Shown here: piece by piece, positions 23,952-31,112 of the stretch
Position numbering within the stretch: position 1 is the first letter of the stretch
How the letters are laid out: every line of letters starts with the position of its first letter
DNA from: Pseudomonadota bacterium
GTDB lineage: Bacteria; Pseudomonadota; Alphaproteobacteria; Rhizobiales; Xanthobacteraceae
DNA length: 32,626 nt
Direction of reading: 5' to 3'
Assembly: GCA_021823875.1 (NCBI GenBank)
Contig: JAKAMD010000002.1
Span: 1-32,626 of the forward strand
The notes under the pieces: generated by a model
What the model saw: the letters and a program-made list of their open reading frames with translations, nothing else
The model's database searches: none
What the model was told of the DNA's origin: nothing
Translations under genes and position numbers: made by a program

Positions 23952-25298
23952 ATGAAACACGCGCGTATCCTCGTTGCCGGCGTCGTTGCCGCCGCTCTTG
24001 TCGCGATTCCGCTGGCGGTCGCCGTCGGGGCCCGTCTGGACAAGAATTCCGCCACCGATCTCGCCTTGATCGAGGGCGTGATTCGGCTGGTCGAACACGA
24101 CTACGTGCACCCGATCGGCGCGCATGACCTGACCAAGGATGCGCTCAAGGGCATGCTCAACCGGCTCGATCCGCATTCCGACTACATGGACGAGCAGGAA
24201 TACAGGGAATCGCAATCCAATATTTCCGGTGAGTTCGGCGGCCTGGGCATCGAGATCTCCGAGCAGGGCGGGGTGCCCAAGGTGATCGCGCCGATCGATG
24301 GGACCCCGGCGGCGCGCGCGGGGCTTCAGCCCGGCGACCTGATCGTATCGATCAACGGCGAAAGCGCGCAGGGAATGAACCTCGACAAGGTGGTGCGCGT
24401 GCTGCGCGGCAAGCCCGGCACCAATGTCACCATCACCATCGCGCGCGGGAACAAGGAGCCGTTCGACGTCACCATCACCCGCAGCATCATCAAGGTGGCG
24501 ACGGTGAAGTCCAAGCTGCTGCCAAACAGCATCGGCTATGCGCGCGTCACCGAATTCGGCGAAGCCACGCCGGCCGATCTCAAGCAGGCGCTTCTGAAGA
24601 TGAACACGGAGGCGGGCGGCAAGCTCAAGGGCATGGTGCTCGACCTGCGCAATGATCCGGGCGGGCTCTTGACCTCGGCGGTGGCGGTGGCCGGCGATTT
24701 CCTCAAGGGCGGCACCGTGGTCACCATCAAGGGGCGGCTCGCCACCGACAACGAATCCTACCAGGCCGACTCGAGCGGCACCATCGAGCCGACGGCGCCC
24801 ATGGTGGTGCTGATCAACGGCGCTTCCGCTTCGGCTTCCGAGATTGTCGCCGGCGCGCTCCAGGACCGCCACCGCGCCACCATCATGGGCACGCAGAGCT
24901 TCGGCAAGGGGTCGGTGCAGACCATCATCCCGCTCAACGGCCATGGCGCGTTGCGGCTGACAACGGCGCTCTATTACACGCCGGGCGGCCGTTCCATTCA
25001 GGGCAAGGGCATCACGCCGGATGTCGTGCTCGAAGCGCCCAAGGATCAGCAGATCGCCGGCGCCTATATGCCGCATGAGAGCGCGCTGCGCGGCGCCTTC
25101 CACAATCCCGGCACGCTCGACGGCAAGAAGACGGACAAGAAAGACGCGACCCAAGCGGCGACGGCGGCGGCGGCGACAAAGGCCAAATATTCGGCGCCGA
25201 TCAAGGCCGACCTGATCGGCACCGACAAGGACGCCCAGCTCAAGGCCGCCCTCGACTATCTCGCTGCCAAGCTCGGGGCCGTCGCCAAGAAGATCTGA
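23952..25298 (+). CDS. ctpA: C-terminal processing peptidase, S41 family (CtpA-like)
   Basis: 448 residues. An N-terminal signal or membrane anchor (ILVAGVVAAALVAIPLAVAV) leads to the cap region LDPHSDYMDEQEYRESQSNI, a PDZ domain (about 85-170, with GTPAARAGLQPGDLIVSING) and the protease core. The Ser/Lys dyad can be placed by comparison with E. coli Prc (S430, D441, K455): here Ser294 in NGASASASE, Asp305 in GALQD and Lys319 in SFGKGSVQT, with identical spacing. It cleaves periplasmic or membrane protein C-termini. In Rhizobiales ctpA often lies near rlmH and murein hydrolase genes; here it follows a kinase-like gene. The C-terminal part has an Ala/Lys/Thr-rich linker. A further gene begins one base after its stop. 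Confidence 0.94.
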   Translation: MKHARILVAGVVAAALVAIPLAVAVGARLDKNSATDLALIEGVIRLVEHDYVHPIGAHDLTKDALKGMLNRLDPHSDYMDEQEYRESQSNISGEFGGLGIEISEQGGVPKVIAPIDGTPAARAGLQPGDLIVSINGESAQGMNLDKVVRVLRGKPGTNVTITIARGNKEPFDVTITRSIIKVATVKSKLLPNSIGYARVTEFGEATPADLKQALLKMNTEAGGKLKGMVLDLRNDPGGLLTSAVAVAGDFLKGGTVVTIKGRLATDNESYQADSSGTIEPTAPMVVLINGASASASEIVAGALQDRHRATIMGTQSFGKGSVQTIIPLNGHGALRLTTALYYTPGGRSIQGKGITPDVVLEAPKDQQIAGAYMPHESALRGAFHNPGTLDGKKTDKKDATQAATAAAATKAKYSAPIKADLIGTDKDAQLKAALDYLAAKLGAVAKKI

Positions 25299-25299
25299 C

Positions 25300-25962
25300 A
25301 TGCCGCCGGTCGGCGCGAACCCGCAAGCCGCCGTTCGCGCCGACCGCGTCCGCCAAGCCTTTCGCCTGGAATTCCTGACGCTCGCCTGGATGACGGTCGA
25401 GGCGGCGGTCGGCATCGGCGCCGGCCTCGCCGCCGGCAGCCTCGTGCTCGTTGCTTTCGGCGCCGACAGTTTGATCGAGCTGGCGTCCGCCTGCGTTTTG
25501 GTGTGGCGGCTCAATGTCGAACTGCGCCACGGCGAGGAGTTTGCGGAGAGCGCCGAACGGTTGGCGGCGCGCATCGGCGGTGCGCTCTTGTTCGCGCTCG
25601 CCGCCTATGTGGTGATTGCCGCCGGCTGGAAAGTGTGGACGCGCGCCGGCGCGGAATTCTCAAGCGGCGGCCTCGCGCTCAGCGTGGCGGCGATTCCGAT
25701 CATGTATTTTCTTGCCCGCCGCAAGCAGCGGCTCGCCGACGAGATCGGCAGCCGCGCACTGCGTGCCGACGCGGTGGAGAGCATCACCTGCGGCTGGCTC
25801 GCTTTCATCGTGGTGGCGGCGCTGGCCGCCGAATTCGTGCTGGCGCGGGTGGCGGTTCCGGCCTGGTGGGTCGATCCGCTGGCGTCGCTCGCGATCGTCT
25901 GGTTCCTGGTGCGCGAAGGGCGCGAAGCCTGGAGCGGCGCGGAATGTTGCGACGACGATTAG
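25300..25962 (+). CDS. Cation-efflux-like membrane protein (transmembrane domain only)
   Basis: 220 residues with about five or six hydrophobic segments. It resembles the transmembrane half of cation diffusion facilitators: VAFGADSLIELASACVLVWR in the place of the helix-2 motif (Asp/Glu instead of His-x-x-x-Asp), and SRALRADAVESITCGWLAFI for the helix-5 motif. The usual C-terminal cytoplasmic metal-binding domain is absent; the protein ends with ECCDDD, a short Cys/Asp tail. Transport of a divalent cation is plausible but unproven. It starts one base after ctpA with only a weak ribosome-binding sequence, so it is probably coupled to it, and it converges on the kinase gene with a 12-base gap. 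Confidence 0.75.
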   Translation: MPPVGANPQAAVRADRVRQAFRLEFLTLAWMTVEAAVGIGAGLAAGSLVLVAFGADSLIELASACVLVWRLNVELRHGEEFAESAERLAARIGGALLFALAAYVVIAAGWKVWTRAGAEFSSGGLALSVAAIPIMYFLARRKQRLADEIGSRALRADAVESITCGWLAFIVVAALAAEFVLARVAVPAWWVDPLASLAIVWFLVREGREAWSGAECCDDD

Positions 25963-25974
25963 AGTTGCTTCGGC

Positions 25975-27399
25975 TCAAGCCGGCAGTGTGATGCGGGCGC
26001 GCAAGCCGCCGCTTGCGCGATTGCTCAGCGTGAGCGTGCCTTGGTGGCGCTCGATCAGCGACTTGGCGATGGCGAGCCCCAAGCCGACGCCGCCGGTCTC
26101 GCGGCTGCGCGAGCCCTCGACGCGGTAGAAGGGCTGGAACACGCGCGCGAGCTCTTCCTCCGGGATGCCCGGGCCTTCGTCGTCGATGGTGATCTCGGCC
26201 GACTTGCCTGCGTGCGCGATCGCGACCTGCGCCTTCTTGCCGTACTTCAAGGCATTGTCGATCAGATTGGTGACGGCGCGCTTGAGCGCGGTCGGACGGC
26301 AGTCGACCAGGATCTGCCCGGCCGGCGTCAGCGTCACATCGCGGCCCGCGTCCGCCATGTCGTCGACGATGCTCTCGACCAGGGCGGTGAGGTCGACGCG
26401 CCGTTCCAGTTCGCTCGCCATCTCGTCGCGCGCGAACTGCAAGGTGGCGCCGACCATGGCATCCATGTCGGAAATCGTCGCCAGCATCTTTTCGCGCTCA
26501 TCCGTATCGGGCACGTTCTCGGCGCGCAGCCGCAACAGCGTCAGCGGGGTGCGCAGGTCGTGCGAGATCGCCGCCAGCAGCCGGGTGCGGTTCTCGATCA
26601 ATTCGCGTAAGCGCACCTGCATCTCGTTGAAGGCGTGCGAGGCCTGGCGGGTCTCGACGGTGCCGGTTTCCGGAATCGGCGGCGCATTGACGTCCTGGCC
26701 GAGGCGCTCGGCGGCGCCGGCCAGTGCGGTGAGCGGCGCGGTCACCCGGCGCGCCGCCCAGATCGATGCGACGACGATGATCAGCGCCATCACGATCATG
26801 GCGACGATGAACTGGTAGGAATAGGTCGGCGATGCGTTCGCCACTGCGGCGTTGAACGACAGCCATTGCCCGTCATTGAGCGGAATGGCGACGGCAAGGC
26901 CGAGCAGGCCGACCGGGCCGCGCATCATGTCGTAGCCGCCTCCGTCCATCATCATCATGCCGTTCGGGCCGTGCATCATCCTGCGCGGCCCGCGAAACCC
27001 GAAACCAAAGGGCGGCCCGTCGGGCAGGGCGGCGGCGACCAGCGGCTGACGATCGGGGCCGAGTTGCAGCCGGTCGACCAGATAGCCGCGGATGGCATCG
27101 GCGAACGGCCCATGTTCCTCGCCGGCGGTGAGGCGCGGCTGCTGCGGCGTGAGCGCGACCCGGAAATTCTGGTCGCTCAGCGACGCGACGATACGCGGAC
27201 GCCAGTCGGCCGGCGCGTCTTCGACCAGATGGGTGAGATTGGCGATGCGCTGCGCGGTGGCGAGCCCGCCGACCGCGCGCACGGCCGCTTCGCGGTCGCT
27301 CGAATAGATCCAGGCGCCAACCGCGTAAGATACCACCAGGCCGCCGAGCAGGATCAGCAGCATCTGGCCGAACAGATGATTGGGGAGCAGGCGTTTCAT
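25975..27399 (-). CDS. EnvZ-like sensor histidine kinase with Met/Gly-rich periplasmic insert
   Basis: 474 residues from ATG 27399, which overlaps the regulator stop by four bases (ATGA); an upstream in-frame start inside the regulator gene is less likely. First membrane helix about 10-32 (MLLILLGGLVVSYAVGAWIY), second 197-216 (FIVAMIVMALIIVVASIWAA). The periplasmic domain between them contains MMHGPNGMMMMDGGGYDMM at 141-159, eight Met in 19 residues with one His and two Asp, flanked by FGFGFRGP. Then HAMP, H box LLAAISHDLRTPLTLLRL (His280), N box VTNLIDNALKYGKK, IDDEGPGIPEEE and VGLGLAIAKSLIERHQG. An intact kinase. The Met-rich stretch suggests Cu(I)/Ag(I) binding, or interaction with the similarly composed proteins encoded across the gap (inference). 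Confidence 0.93.
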   Translation of the reverse strand: MKRLLPNHLFGQMLLILLGGLVVSYAVGAWIYSSDREAAVRAVGGLATAQRIANLTHLVEDAPADWRPRIVASLSDQNFRVALTPQQPRLTAGEEHGPFADAIRGYLVDRLQLGPDRQPLVAAALPDGPPFGFGFRGPRRMMHGPNGMMMMDGGGYDMMRGPVGLLGLAVAIPLNDGQWLSFNAAVANASPTYSYQFIVAMIVMALIIVVASIWAARRVTAPLTALAGAAERLGQDVNAPPIPETGTVETRQASHAFNEMQVRLRELIENRTRLLAAISHDLRTPLTLLRLRAENVPDTDEREKMLATISDMDAMVGATLQFARDEMASELERRVDLTALVESIVDDMADAGRDVTLTPAGQILVDCRPTALKRAVTNLIDNALKYGKKAQVAIAHAGKSAEITIDDEGPGIPEEELARVFQPFYRVEGSRSRETGGVGLGLAIAKSLIERHQGTLTLSNRASGGLRARITLPA

Positions 27400-28118
27400 T
27401 CGACGCTCACCGCCGGCGTCAGCGTGTAGCCGCCGCCCCACACCGTCTTAATGATGGTCGGATTGCTCGGATCGGCTTCGATTTTCTTGCGCAGCCGGCT
27501 GATCTGGGTGTCGATGGCGCGATCGAAGGCGGAGGCCGAGCGCCCGCGCGCGATGTCGAGCAACTGGTCGCGGCTCAAGACCCGCTGCGGCCGCTCGACC
27601 AGCGCCATCAGCAGGTCGTATTCGCCGGTGGAGAGCGAGATGGTGACGCCGTCGTCGCGCAACAGCGCGCGCGCGCCGGCATCGAGCGTCCAGCGGTCGA
27701 AGCGGTAGAATTTCGGCTTGGAGGTCTGCGCGGCCTCGGCGCGCTCATGGCCGCCACGGCGCAGCACCGCCTTGATGCGCGCGATCAGCTCGCGGCTGCC
27801 GAACGGCTTGGGCAGGTAATCGTCGGCGCCCATTTCAAGCCCGATGACGCGGTCGACCTCGTCGCCCTTGGCGGTGAGCATGATGATCGGGATGTCGGAC
27901 TGCGCGCGCAAAGTCCGGCAGAGCGACAGCCCGTCCTCGCCCGGCAGCATCAGGTCGAGCAGGATGAGGTCGATGCGCCCGTCGGCCAGCGCCTTGTGCA
28001 TGGCGCGGCCGTCGGCGGCGGCGCTGACGCGGAAGCCTTCCTTCGTCAGCACGCGCGCGACCAGTTCGCGGATCTCGCGATGGTCGTCGACGATCAGGAT
28101 ATGCGGGGCGCCCTGCAT
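27396..28118 (-). CDS. OmpR-family response regulator
   Basis: 240 residues from ATG 28118, which gives the standard length; an in-frame extension to 28196 precedes the receiver and has no family support. Receiver: ILIVDDHREIRELVARVLTK, phospho-acceptor Asp55 in LLDLMLPGEDG, Thr in IIMLTAKG, Lys in DDYLPKPFGSREL. The C-terminal winged helix has FDRWTLDAGARALL, LSTGEYDLLMALVERPQRVL and DTQISRLRKKIEADPSNPTI then IKTVWGGGYTL. This is close to OmpR itself. It is co-transcribed with the kinase and divergent, by 167 bases, from the Gly/Met-rich trio, which it probably regulates. Ribosome-binding sequence is weak (GGATTATATTG). Confidence 0.94.
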   Translation of the reverse strand: MQGAPHILIVDDHREIRELVARVLTKEGFRVSAAADGRAMHKALADGRIDLILLDLMLPGEDGLSLCRTLRAQSDIPIIMLTAKGDEVDRVIGLEMGADDYLPKPFGSRELIARIKAVLRRGGHERAEAAQTSKPKFYRFDRWTLDAGARALLRDDGVTISLSTGEYDLLMALVERPQRVLSRDQLLDIARGRSASAFDRAIDTQISRLRKKIEADPSNPTIIKTVWGGGYTLTPAVSVE

Positions 28119-28189
28119 GGAATTCAATATAATCCAATATTGCCAATAAGTTCTGAGGAATATGTAACCAAGCTTGGCGCTCCCGGGGC

Positions 28190-28240
28190 CTGTCACACTT
28201 TGTCACAAATTCGGCCTGTGACGACAAACTCCAGTGACAC
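28190..28240. promoter_or_regulatory. Candidate operator for the OmpR-type regulator
   Basis: Within the divergent gap, TGTCACA occurs at 28191-28197 and 28201-28207, a direct repeat with a 10-base period, which is how OmpR/PhoB-type regulators bind. An inverted copy, TGTGACG, follows at 28217-28223 and another GTGACAC near 28234-28240. The cluster lies 46-95 bases before the first Gly-rich gene and 72-122 bases before the regulator, so it can control both. Confidence 0.55.
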
Positions 28241-28285
28241 CTCGGCGCGACACCTCCGCTCGTAACGATCGAGATGGAGGTCAAC

Positions 28286-28576
28286 ATGACACGCAGATCG
28301 ACGCTCCTGGCGACGGCGCTCATGGCCGGTCTGGCCGCGGCGGCGTTCGGCTTCAGCGCGCCGGCTTCGGCGCAGGGCTGGGGCATGATGGGGAGCCCGG
28401 GCCCCGGCTATTACGGCCAGATGGGTTACGGCCCTGGTCCCGGCTACGGCCCGGGCCCGCAGCGCGGTTACGGCCCCGGCTGGCATCACAGAGGTTTTCG
28501 CGGTGACGCGCGCGGCTATGGCCCGGGTTACGGCCCCGGCCCCGGTTACTGCTGGCGCGGACAGGGATGGAGGTAA
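28286..28576 (+). CDS. Exported Gly/Tyr/Pro-rich small protein
   Basis: 96 residues from ATG 28286, after GGAGG at five bases; an ATG at 28274 is less likely because it would overlap that sequence. A signal peptide is clear (STLLATALMAGLAAAAFGFS, then APASAQ). The mature chain, about 65 residues, is almost entirely Gly/Tyr/Pro with repeats of GYGPG: GWGMMGSPGPGYYGQMGYGP is followed by several GPGYGPG units and ends with CWRGQGWR. No known domain. It could be a disordered envelope or extracellular protein; Met, His and Cys residues offer metal ligands. First gene of a three-gene operon divergent from the two-component pair. Confidence 0.82.
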   Translation: MTRRSTLLATALMAGLAAAAFGFSAPASAQGWGMMGSPGPGYYGQMGYGPGPGYGPGPQRGYGPGWHHRGFRGDARGYGPGYGPGPGYCWRGQGWR

Positions 28577-28578
28577 TC

Positions 28579-29145
28579 ATGCAACGTAAGAGCATCATCA
28601 TCGCGACTGCGGTCGCGGCCGTTGTGGGCGCCGGCGCGCTCGCCTTCGGCACGTCGAGCTACGCCCAGCCTTATGGCGGCGGCTATATGGGCCCCGGCAT
28701 GATGGGCGGCTACGGCCCCGGTGGTCCTGGCGGCCCTGGTGGTCCGGGTTATGGCCCTGGTCCCGGCTACGGCCCCGGCTGGATGCACGGCTGGATGCGT
28801 GGCCGTGGTTATGGCCCCGGTTGGATGCATGGCGGACGCGGTTACGGCCGCGGCTATGGCCCGTGCTGGGGGAATGACGGCACCGACAGCAAAGCCACTC
28901 CGCCGGCGAAGTCCGGAGAGGCGGCTCCGCAGCAGACCGAGAAGAAGCTGACGGTCGATGACGTGAAAGCCCGCATGGAGCGCTGGCTCACCTTCCATCA
29001 CAACCCGCGCCTCAAGCTCGGTGACGTGAAGGAGAAGGACGCCAACACCATCACCGCGGATGTCGTGACGGTAGACAATTCGCTGGTGCAGCGTTTCGCA
29101 GTCGATCGCAACACCGGCTTCTATCGTCCGGAAGAAGGGAAATAA
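28579..29145 (+). CDS. Exported protein: Gly/Met-rich repeat region plus conserved C-terminal domain
   Basis: 188 residues from ATG 28579; the translation context (GATGGAGGT, short spacer, ATG) is nearly identical to that of the preceding gene, whose stop lies inside it, suggesting duplication. Signal peptide: IIIATAVAAVVGAGALAFGT, then SSYAQ. Residues about 30-95 are GYGPG-type repeats with Met/His clusters (YMGPGMMGGYGPG, WMHGWMRGRGYGPGWMHGGR, and a Cys in GPCWGN). A polar linker follows, then a folded domain of about 67 residues starting KKLTVDDVKARMERWLTFHH and containing KEKDANTITADVVTVDNSLV and FAVDRNTGFYRPE. I believe this C-terminal domain recurs in many alphaproteobacterial proteins with the same Gly-rich front; it resembles a PepSY-like small domain. 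Function unknown. Confidence 0.85.
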   Translation: MQRKSIIIATAVAAVVGAGALAFGTSSYAQPYGGGYMGPGMMGGYGPGGPGGPGGPGYGPGPGYGPGWMHGWMRGRGYGPGWMHGGRGYGRGYGPCWGNDGTDSKATPPAKSGEAAPQQTEKKLTVDDVKARMERWLTFHHNPRLKLGDVKEKDANTITADVVTVDNSLVQRFAVDRNTGFYRPEEGK

Positions 29146-29148
29146 GCC

Positions 29149-29427
29149 ATGCACGGTTTCGGCGGCGGCTACGGTCCGGGCTACGGCATGCTGGGCGGCT
29201 GGGGCGGCGGCGGATTCTTCCCCTTCCACGGGATATTCAGTCTGCTGCTCCTGGTGCTGGTCATTGTCGCGGTGGTCTGGCTCGTACGGGCGATGCTGCG
29301 TCCGCAGGATCGCACGCCGCGCGCCGAACACCGCACGGCCGGCCTCGACATTCTCGATCAGCGCTACGCGCGCGGCGAGCTCAGCCGCGACGAATATCTG
29401 CAGAAGCGGGGCGACGTGCTCGGTTGA
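29149..29427 (+). CDS. Small membrane protein with Gly-rich front and SHOCT domain
   Basis: 92 residues. The start GFGGGYGPGYGMLGGWGGGG repeats the composition of the two proteins before it. One membrane helix follows at about 29-47 (IFSLLLLVLVIVAVVWLVRA), and the C-terminus DILDQRYARGELSRDEYLQK is a SHOCT domain, a short helix pair common at the end of bacterial membrane proteins and thought to mediate oligomerisation. With no signal cleavage expected, the Gly-rich front would face the periplasm. AAGGGA precedes the ATG; three bases separate it from the gene before. It is the last gene of the trio and is followed by two hairpins. Confidence 0.88.
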   Translation: MHGFGGGYGPGYGMLGGWGGGGFFPFHGIFSLLLLVLVIVAVVWLVRAMLRPQDRTPRAEHRTAGLDILDQRYARGELSRDEYLQKRGDVLG

Positions 29428-29440
29428 CGCAGAGGGATAG

Positions 29441-29464
29441 GGCCGGCTTCCTGAGGAGCCGGCC
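29441..29464 (+). terminator. Hairpin after the Gly-rich operon
   Basis: A perfect 8-base-pair stem GGCCGGCT / AGCCGGCC with an 8-base loop starts 14 bases after the SHOCT gene stop. It is followed by GTCTTCC rather than a T run, so alone it is a weak terminator. Confidence 0.5.
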
Positions 29465-29483
29465 GTCTTCCGCAGATGTGGAC

Positions 29484-29510
29484 AAGCCCGGCTTCGGCCG
29501 GGCTTTTCTT
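29484..29510 (+). terminator. Rho-independent terminator with TTCG loop
   Basis: A perfect 9-base-pair stem AAGCCCGGC / GCCGGGCTT closed by the very stable TTCG tetraloop, followed by TTCTTTCGTT. Together with the hairpin at 29441 it forms a tandem end for the Gly-rich operon. Confidence 0.9.
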
Positions 29511-29556
29511 TCGTTCATCCCCTTGTCACAATGCGGCCCTCCTGCGGAACCCCAAA

Positions 29557-29733
29557 ATGCGTCGTGTGATGACAATCGTTGCCCTGCTGGTCCTGGCAGC
29601 TGTAATTGCGCTGCTGGGCGGACACGTTATTCACAGCGATTTGGGGGTTCCGAACGGCACAATTCGCATTGATGCTTTTGCGGCCGCGGGCTTTCTGAGC
29701 GTTATCTGCGCGCTCGGTTTTATCACCAGATAA
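29557..29733 (+). CDS. Possible small two-helix membrane protein
   Basis: 58 residues from ATG 29557 (or 54 from ATG 29569). Two hydrophobic stretches, VMTIVALLVLAAVIALLGGH and AFAAAGFLSVICALGF, are joined by a short polar part. No recognised family. The ribosome-binding sequence is weak (GCGGAACC), but the ORF sits neatly between a strong terminator and the PHO box of pstS, with a composition unlike random read-through. Treat as tentative. Confidence 0.4.
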   Translation: MRRVMTIVALLVLAAVIALLGGHVIHSDLGVPNGTIRIDAFAAAGFLSVICALGFITR

Positions 29734-29784
29734 AGCCTGTCCGGCGGTTCGAAAGGCGTACGGCATCGAAGCTCCCGCCTGCGA

Positions 29785-29802
29785 CTGTCATAAAACTGAT
29801 AT
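29785..29802 (+). promoter_or_regulatory. PHO box (PhoB binding site) upstream of pstS
   Basis: CTGTCATAAAACTGATAT consists of CTGTCAT, four A, and CTGATAT, an 11-base direct repeat. It matches the first 14 bases of the PHO-box pattern CTGTCATAWAWCTG completely and fits the position, ending 78 bases before the pstS start codon. Induction by phosphate starvation through PhoR/PhoB is expected. Confidence 0.85.
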
Positions 29803-29880
29803 GGAGCGGGCCTACGAGCTTGGGCGCGGATCTTGGGAGAGGGCGACTCCTGCAAGGTTCGATCTCAGGGAGAGCTTTGC

Positions 29881-30909
29881 ATGCGCACTCATCTCGTTGC
29901 GGCGGTGGCCGCCGCGACCCTTTCTCTCGCAGCCACAAACGCACAAGCCGCTACCATCAATGGCGCCGGCAGCTCGTGGGTCTATCCGCTGGTCGCCAAA
30001 TGGGCGGCCGCTTACAATAAAGAAACCGGCAACCAAGTGAACTATGCGTCCATCGGTTCGGGTGGCGGCATCAAGCAGATCGAAGGCGGCGTCGTAGCGT
30101 TCGGCGCCAGCGACATGCCGCTCACGCCGGAGACGCTTGCCAAGCACGGGCTCATTCAGTTCCCCACGGCCATTGCCGGGGAAGACATGGTCTATAACCT
30201 GCCGGGCATCGAATCCGGCAAGATCATCCTGTCGGGCCCGGTCGTGGCGGATATCTATATGGCCAAGATCAAGAAATGGAACGACCCGGCGATCGCCAAG
30301 CTCAACCCCGGCCTGAAGTTGCCGGACATGGCCATCACCGTCGTGCATCGTTCCGACGGTTCGGGTACGACCTTCACCTTCGCGAATTATCTGTCGAAGG
30401 TCAGCCCCGAATGGAACAAGAAGCTCGGCGCCAATACGACGATTGATTGGCCGACCGGCATCGGCGGTAAGGGCAACGAAGGCGTTTCCGCCTACGTGCA
30501 GAAGGTCAAAGGTGCGATCGGCTACGTCGAATATGCCTACATCATGCAGAACAAGCTCTCGTATGCGCGCATGATCAACAAGGCCGGCAAGGTGGTGAGC
30601 CCGAACCTGAAAGGCTTCCAGGCCGCCGCCTCGCACGTGGACTTCACCAAGGCGAAGGACTTCTACGTCATCCTGACCGACCAGCCCGGCAACGATACGT
30701 GGCCGATTTCCGGCTGCACGTGGCAGATCCTGCGCAAAGCCGCGCCCAAGGCGACGAACGAAGCGGTCACCAAGTTCTTCGATTGGGGCTTTGAAAAGGG
30801 TCAGCAAATGGCGGTCGATATCGCCTTTGGGCCGTTGCCGTCCAGCACGGTGGCTGCGATCAAGGCCTACTGGACGACCAATCTCGGCATCAAGTTGGCG
30901 GCGAAGTAA
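29881..30909 (+). CDS. pstS: Phosphate ABC transporter substrate-binding protein PstS
   Basis: 342 residues from ATG 29881, after AGGGAGAG; the longer frame to 29833 has no signal. Signal peptide: THLVAAVAAATLSLAATNAQ, cleaved before ATINGAG. Phosphate-binding motifs are visible: INGAGSSWVYPLVAKWA, SIGSGGGIKQIEGG, FGASDMPLT and HRSDGSGTTFTFANYLSKVS. The protein captures phosphate in the periplasm for PstCAB. No pstC, pstA, pstB or phoU follows; a terminator does. It is therefore an orphan pstS, either a second copy or feeding a transporter encoded elsewhere. The PHO box confirms the regulon. Confidence 0.96.
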   Translation: MRTHLVAAVAAATLSLAATNAQAATINGAGSSWVYPLVAKWAAAYNKETGNQVNYASIGSGGGIKQIEGGVVAFGASDMPLTPETLAKHGLIQFPTAIAGEDMVYNLPGIESGKIILSGPVVADIYMAKIKKWNDPAIAKLNPGLKLPDMAITVVHRSDGSGTTFTFANYLSKVSPEWNKKLGANTTIDWPTGIGGKGNEGVSAYVQKVKGAIGYVEYAYIMQNKLSYARMINKAGKVVSPNLKGFQAAASHVDFTKAKDFYVILTDQPGNDTWPISGCTWQILRKAAPKATNEAVTKFFDWGFEKGQQMAVDIAFGPLPSSTVAAIKAYWTTNLGIKLAAK

Positions 30910-30998
30910 GCGCCGAAGACAAGAGTTTGTCGCTGCGGATTAAGCCCGCGGCGGCGCCTAAATGGGGGCGAGCGACGGGCTCTCTCCAAGCCTAAACT

Positions 30999-31030
30999 GG
31001 AGGCTGGATCGCATCCGGCCTCCTTTTTTT
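30999..31030 (+). terminator. Rho-independent terminator after pstS
   Basis: GGAGGC pairs with GCCTCC, extended inward by a T-G wobble and GGAT / ATCC around a three-base loop CGC, giving an 11-pair stem, then seven T. It lies about 90 bases past the pstS stop. Confidence 0.93.
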
Positions 31031-31112
31031 GCCGGCGCCGCTACGCCGGTCGCTCGGATAACCGCGGCCACCGGCTTGCCGGCGGGCGGCGGCGGCGCCA
31101 TAAGGCGTCATC

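Noticed and set aside
23910..25574. 554-codon leftward frame opposite ctpA
   Set aside because: Runs across ctpA and into the next gene, without domains; antisense artefact of high GC.
28380..28870. Tandem DNA repeat or collagen-like sequence in the GYGPG region
   Set aside because: Repeats are at protein level with varied codons and irregular spacing; Gly is not at every third position, so it is neither a DNA satellite nor collagen.
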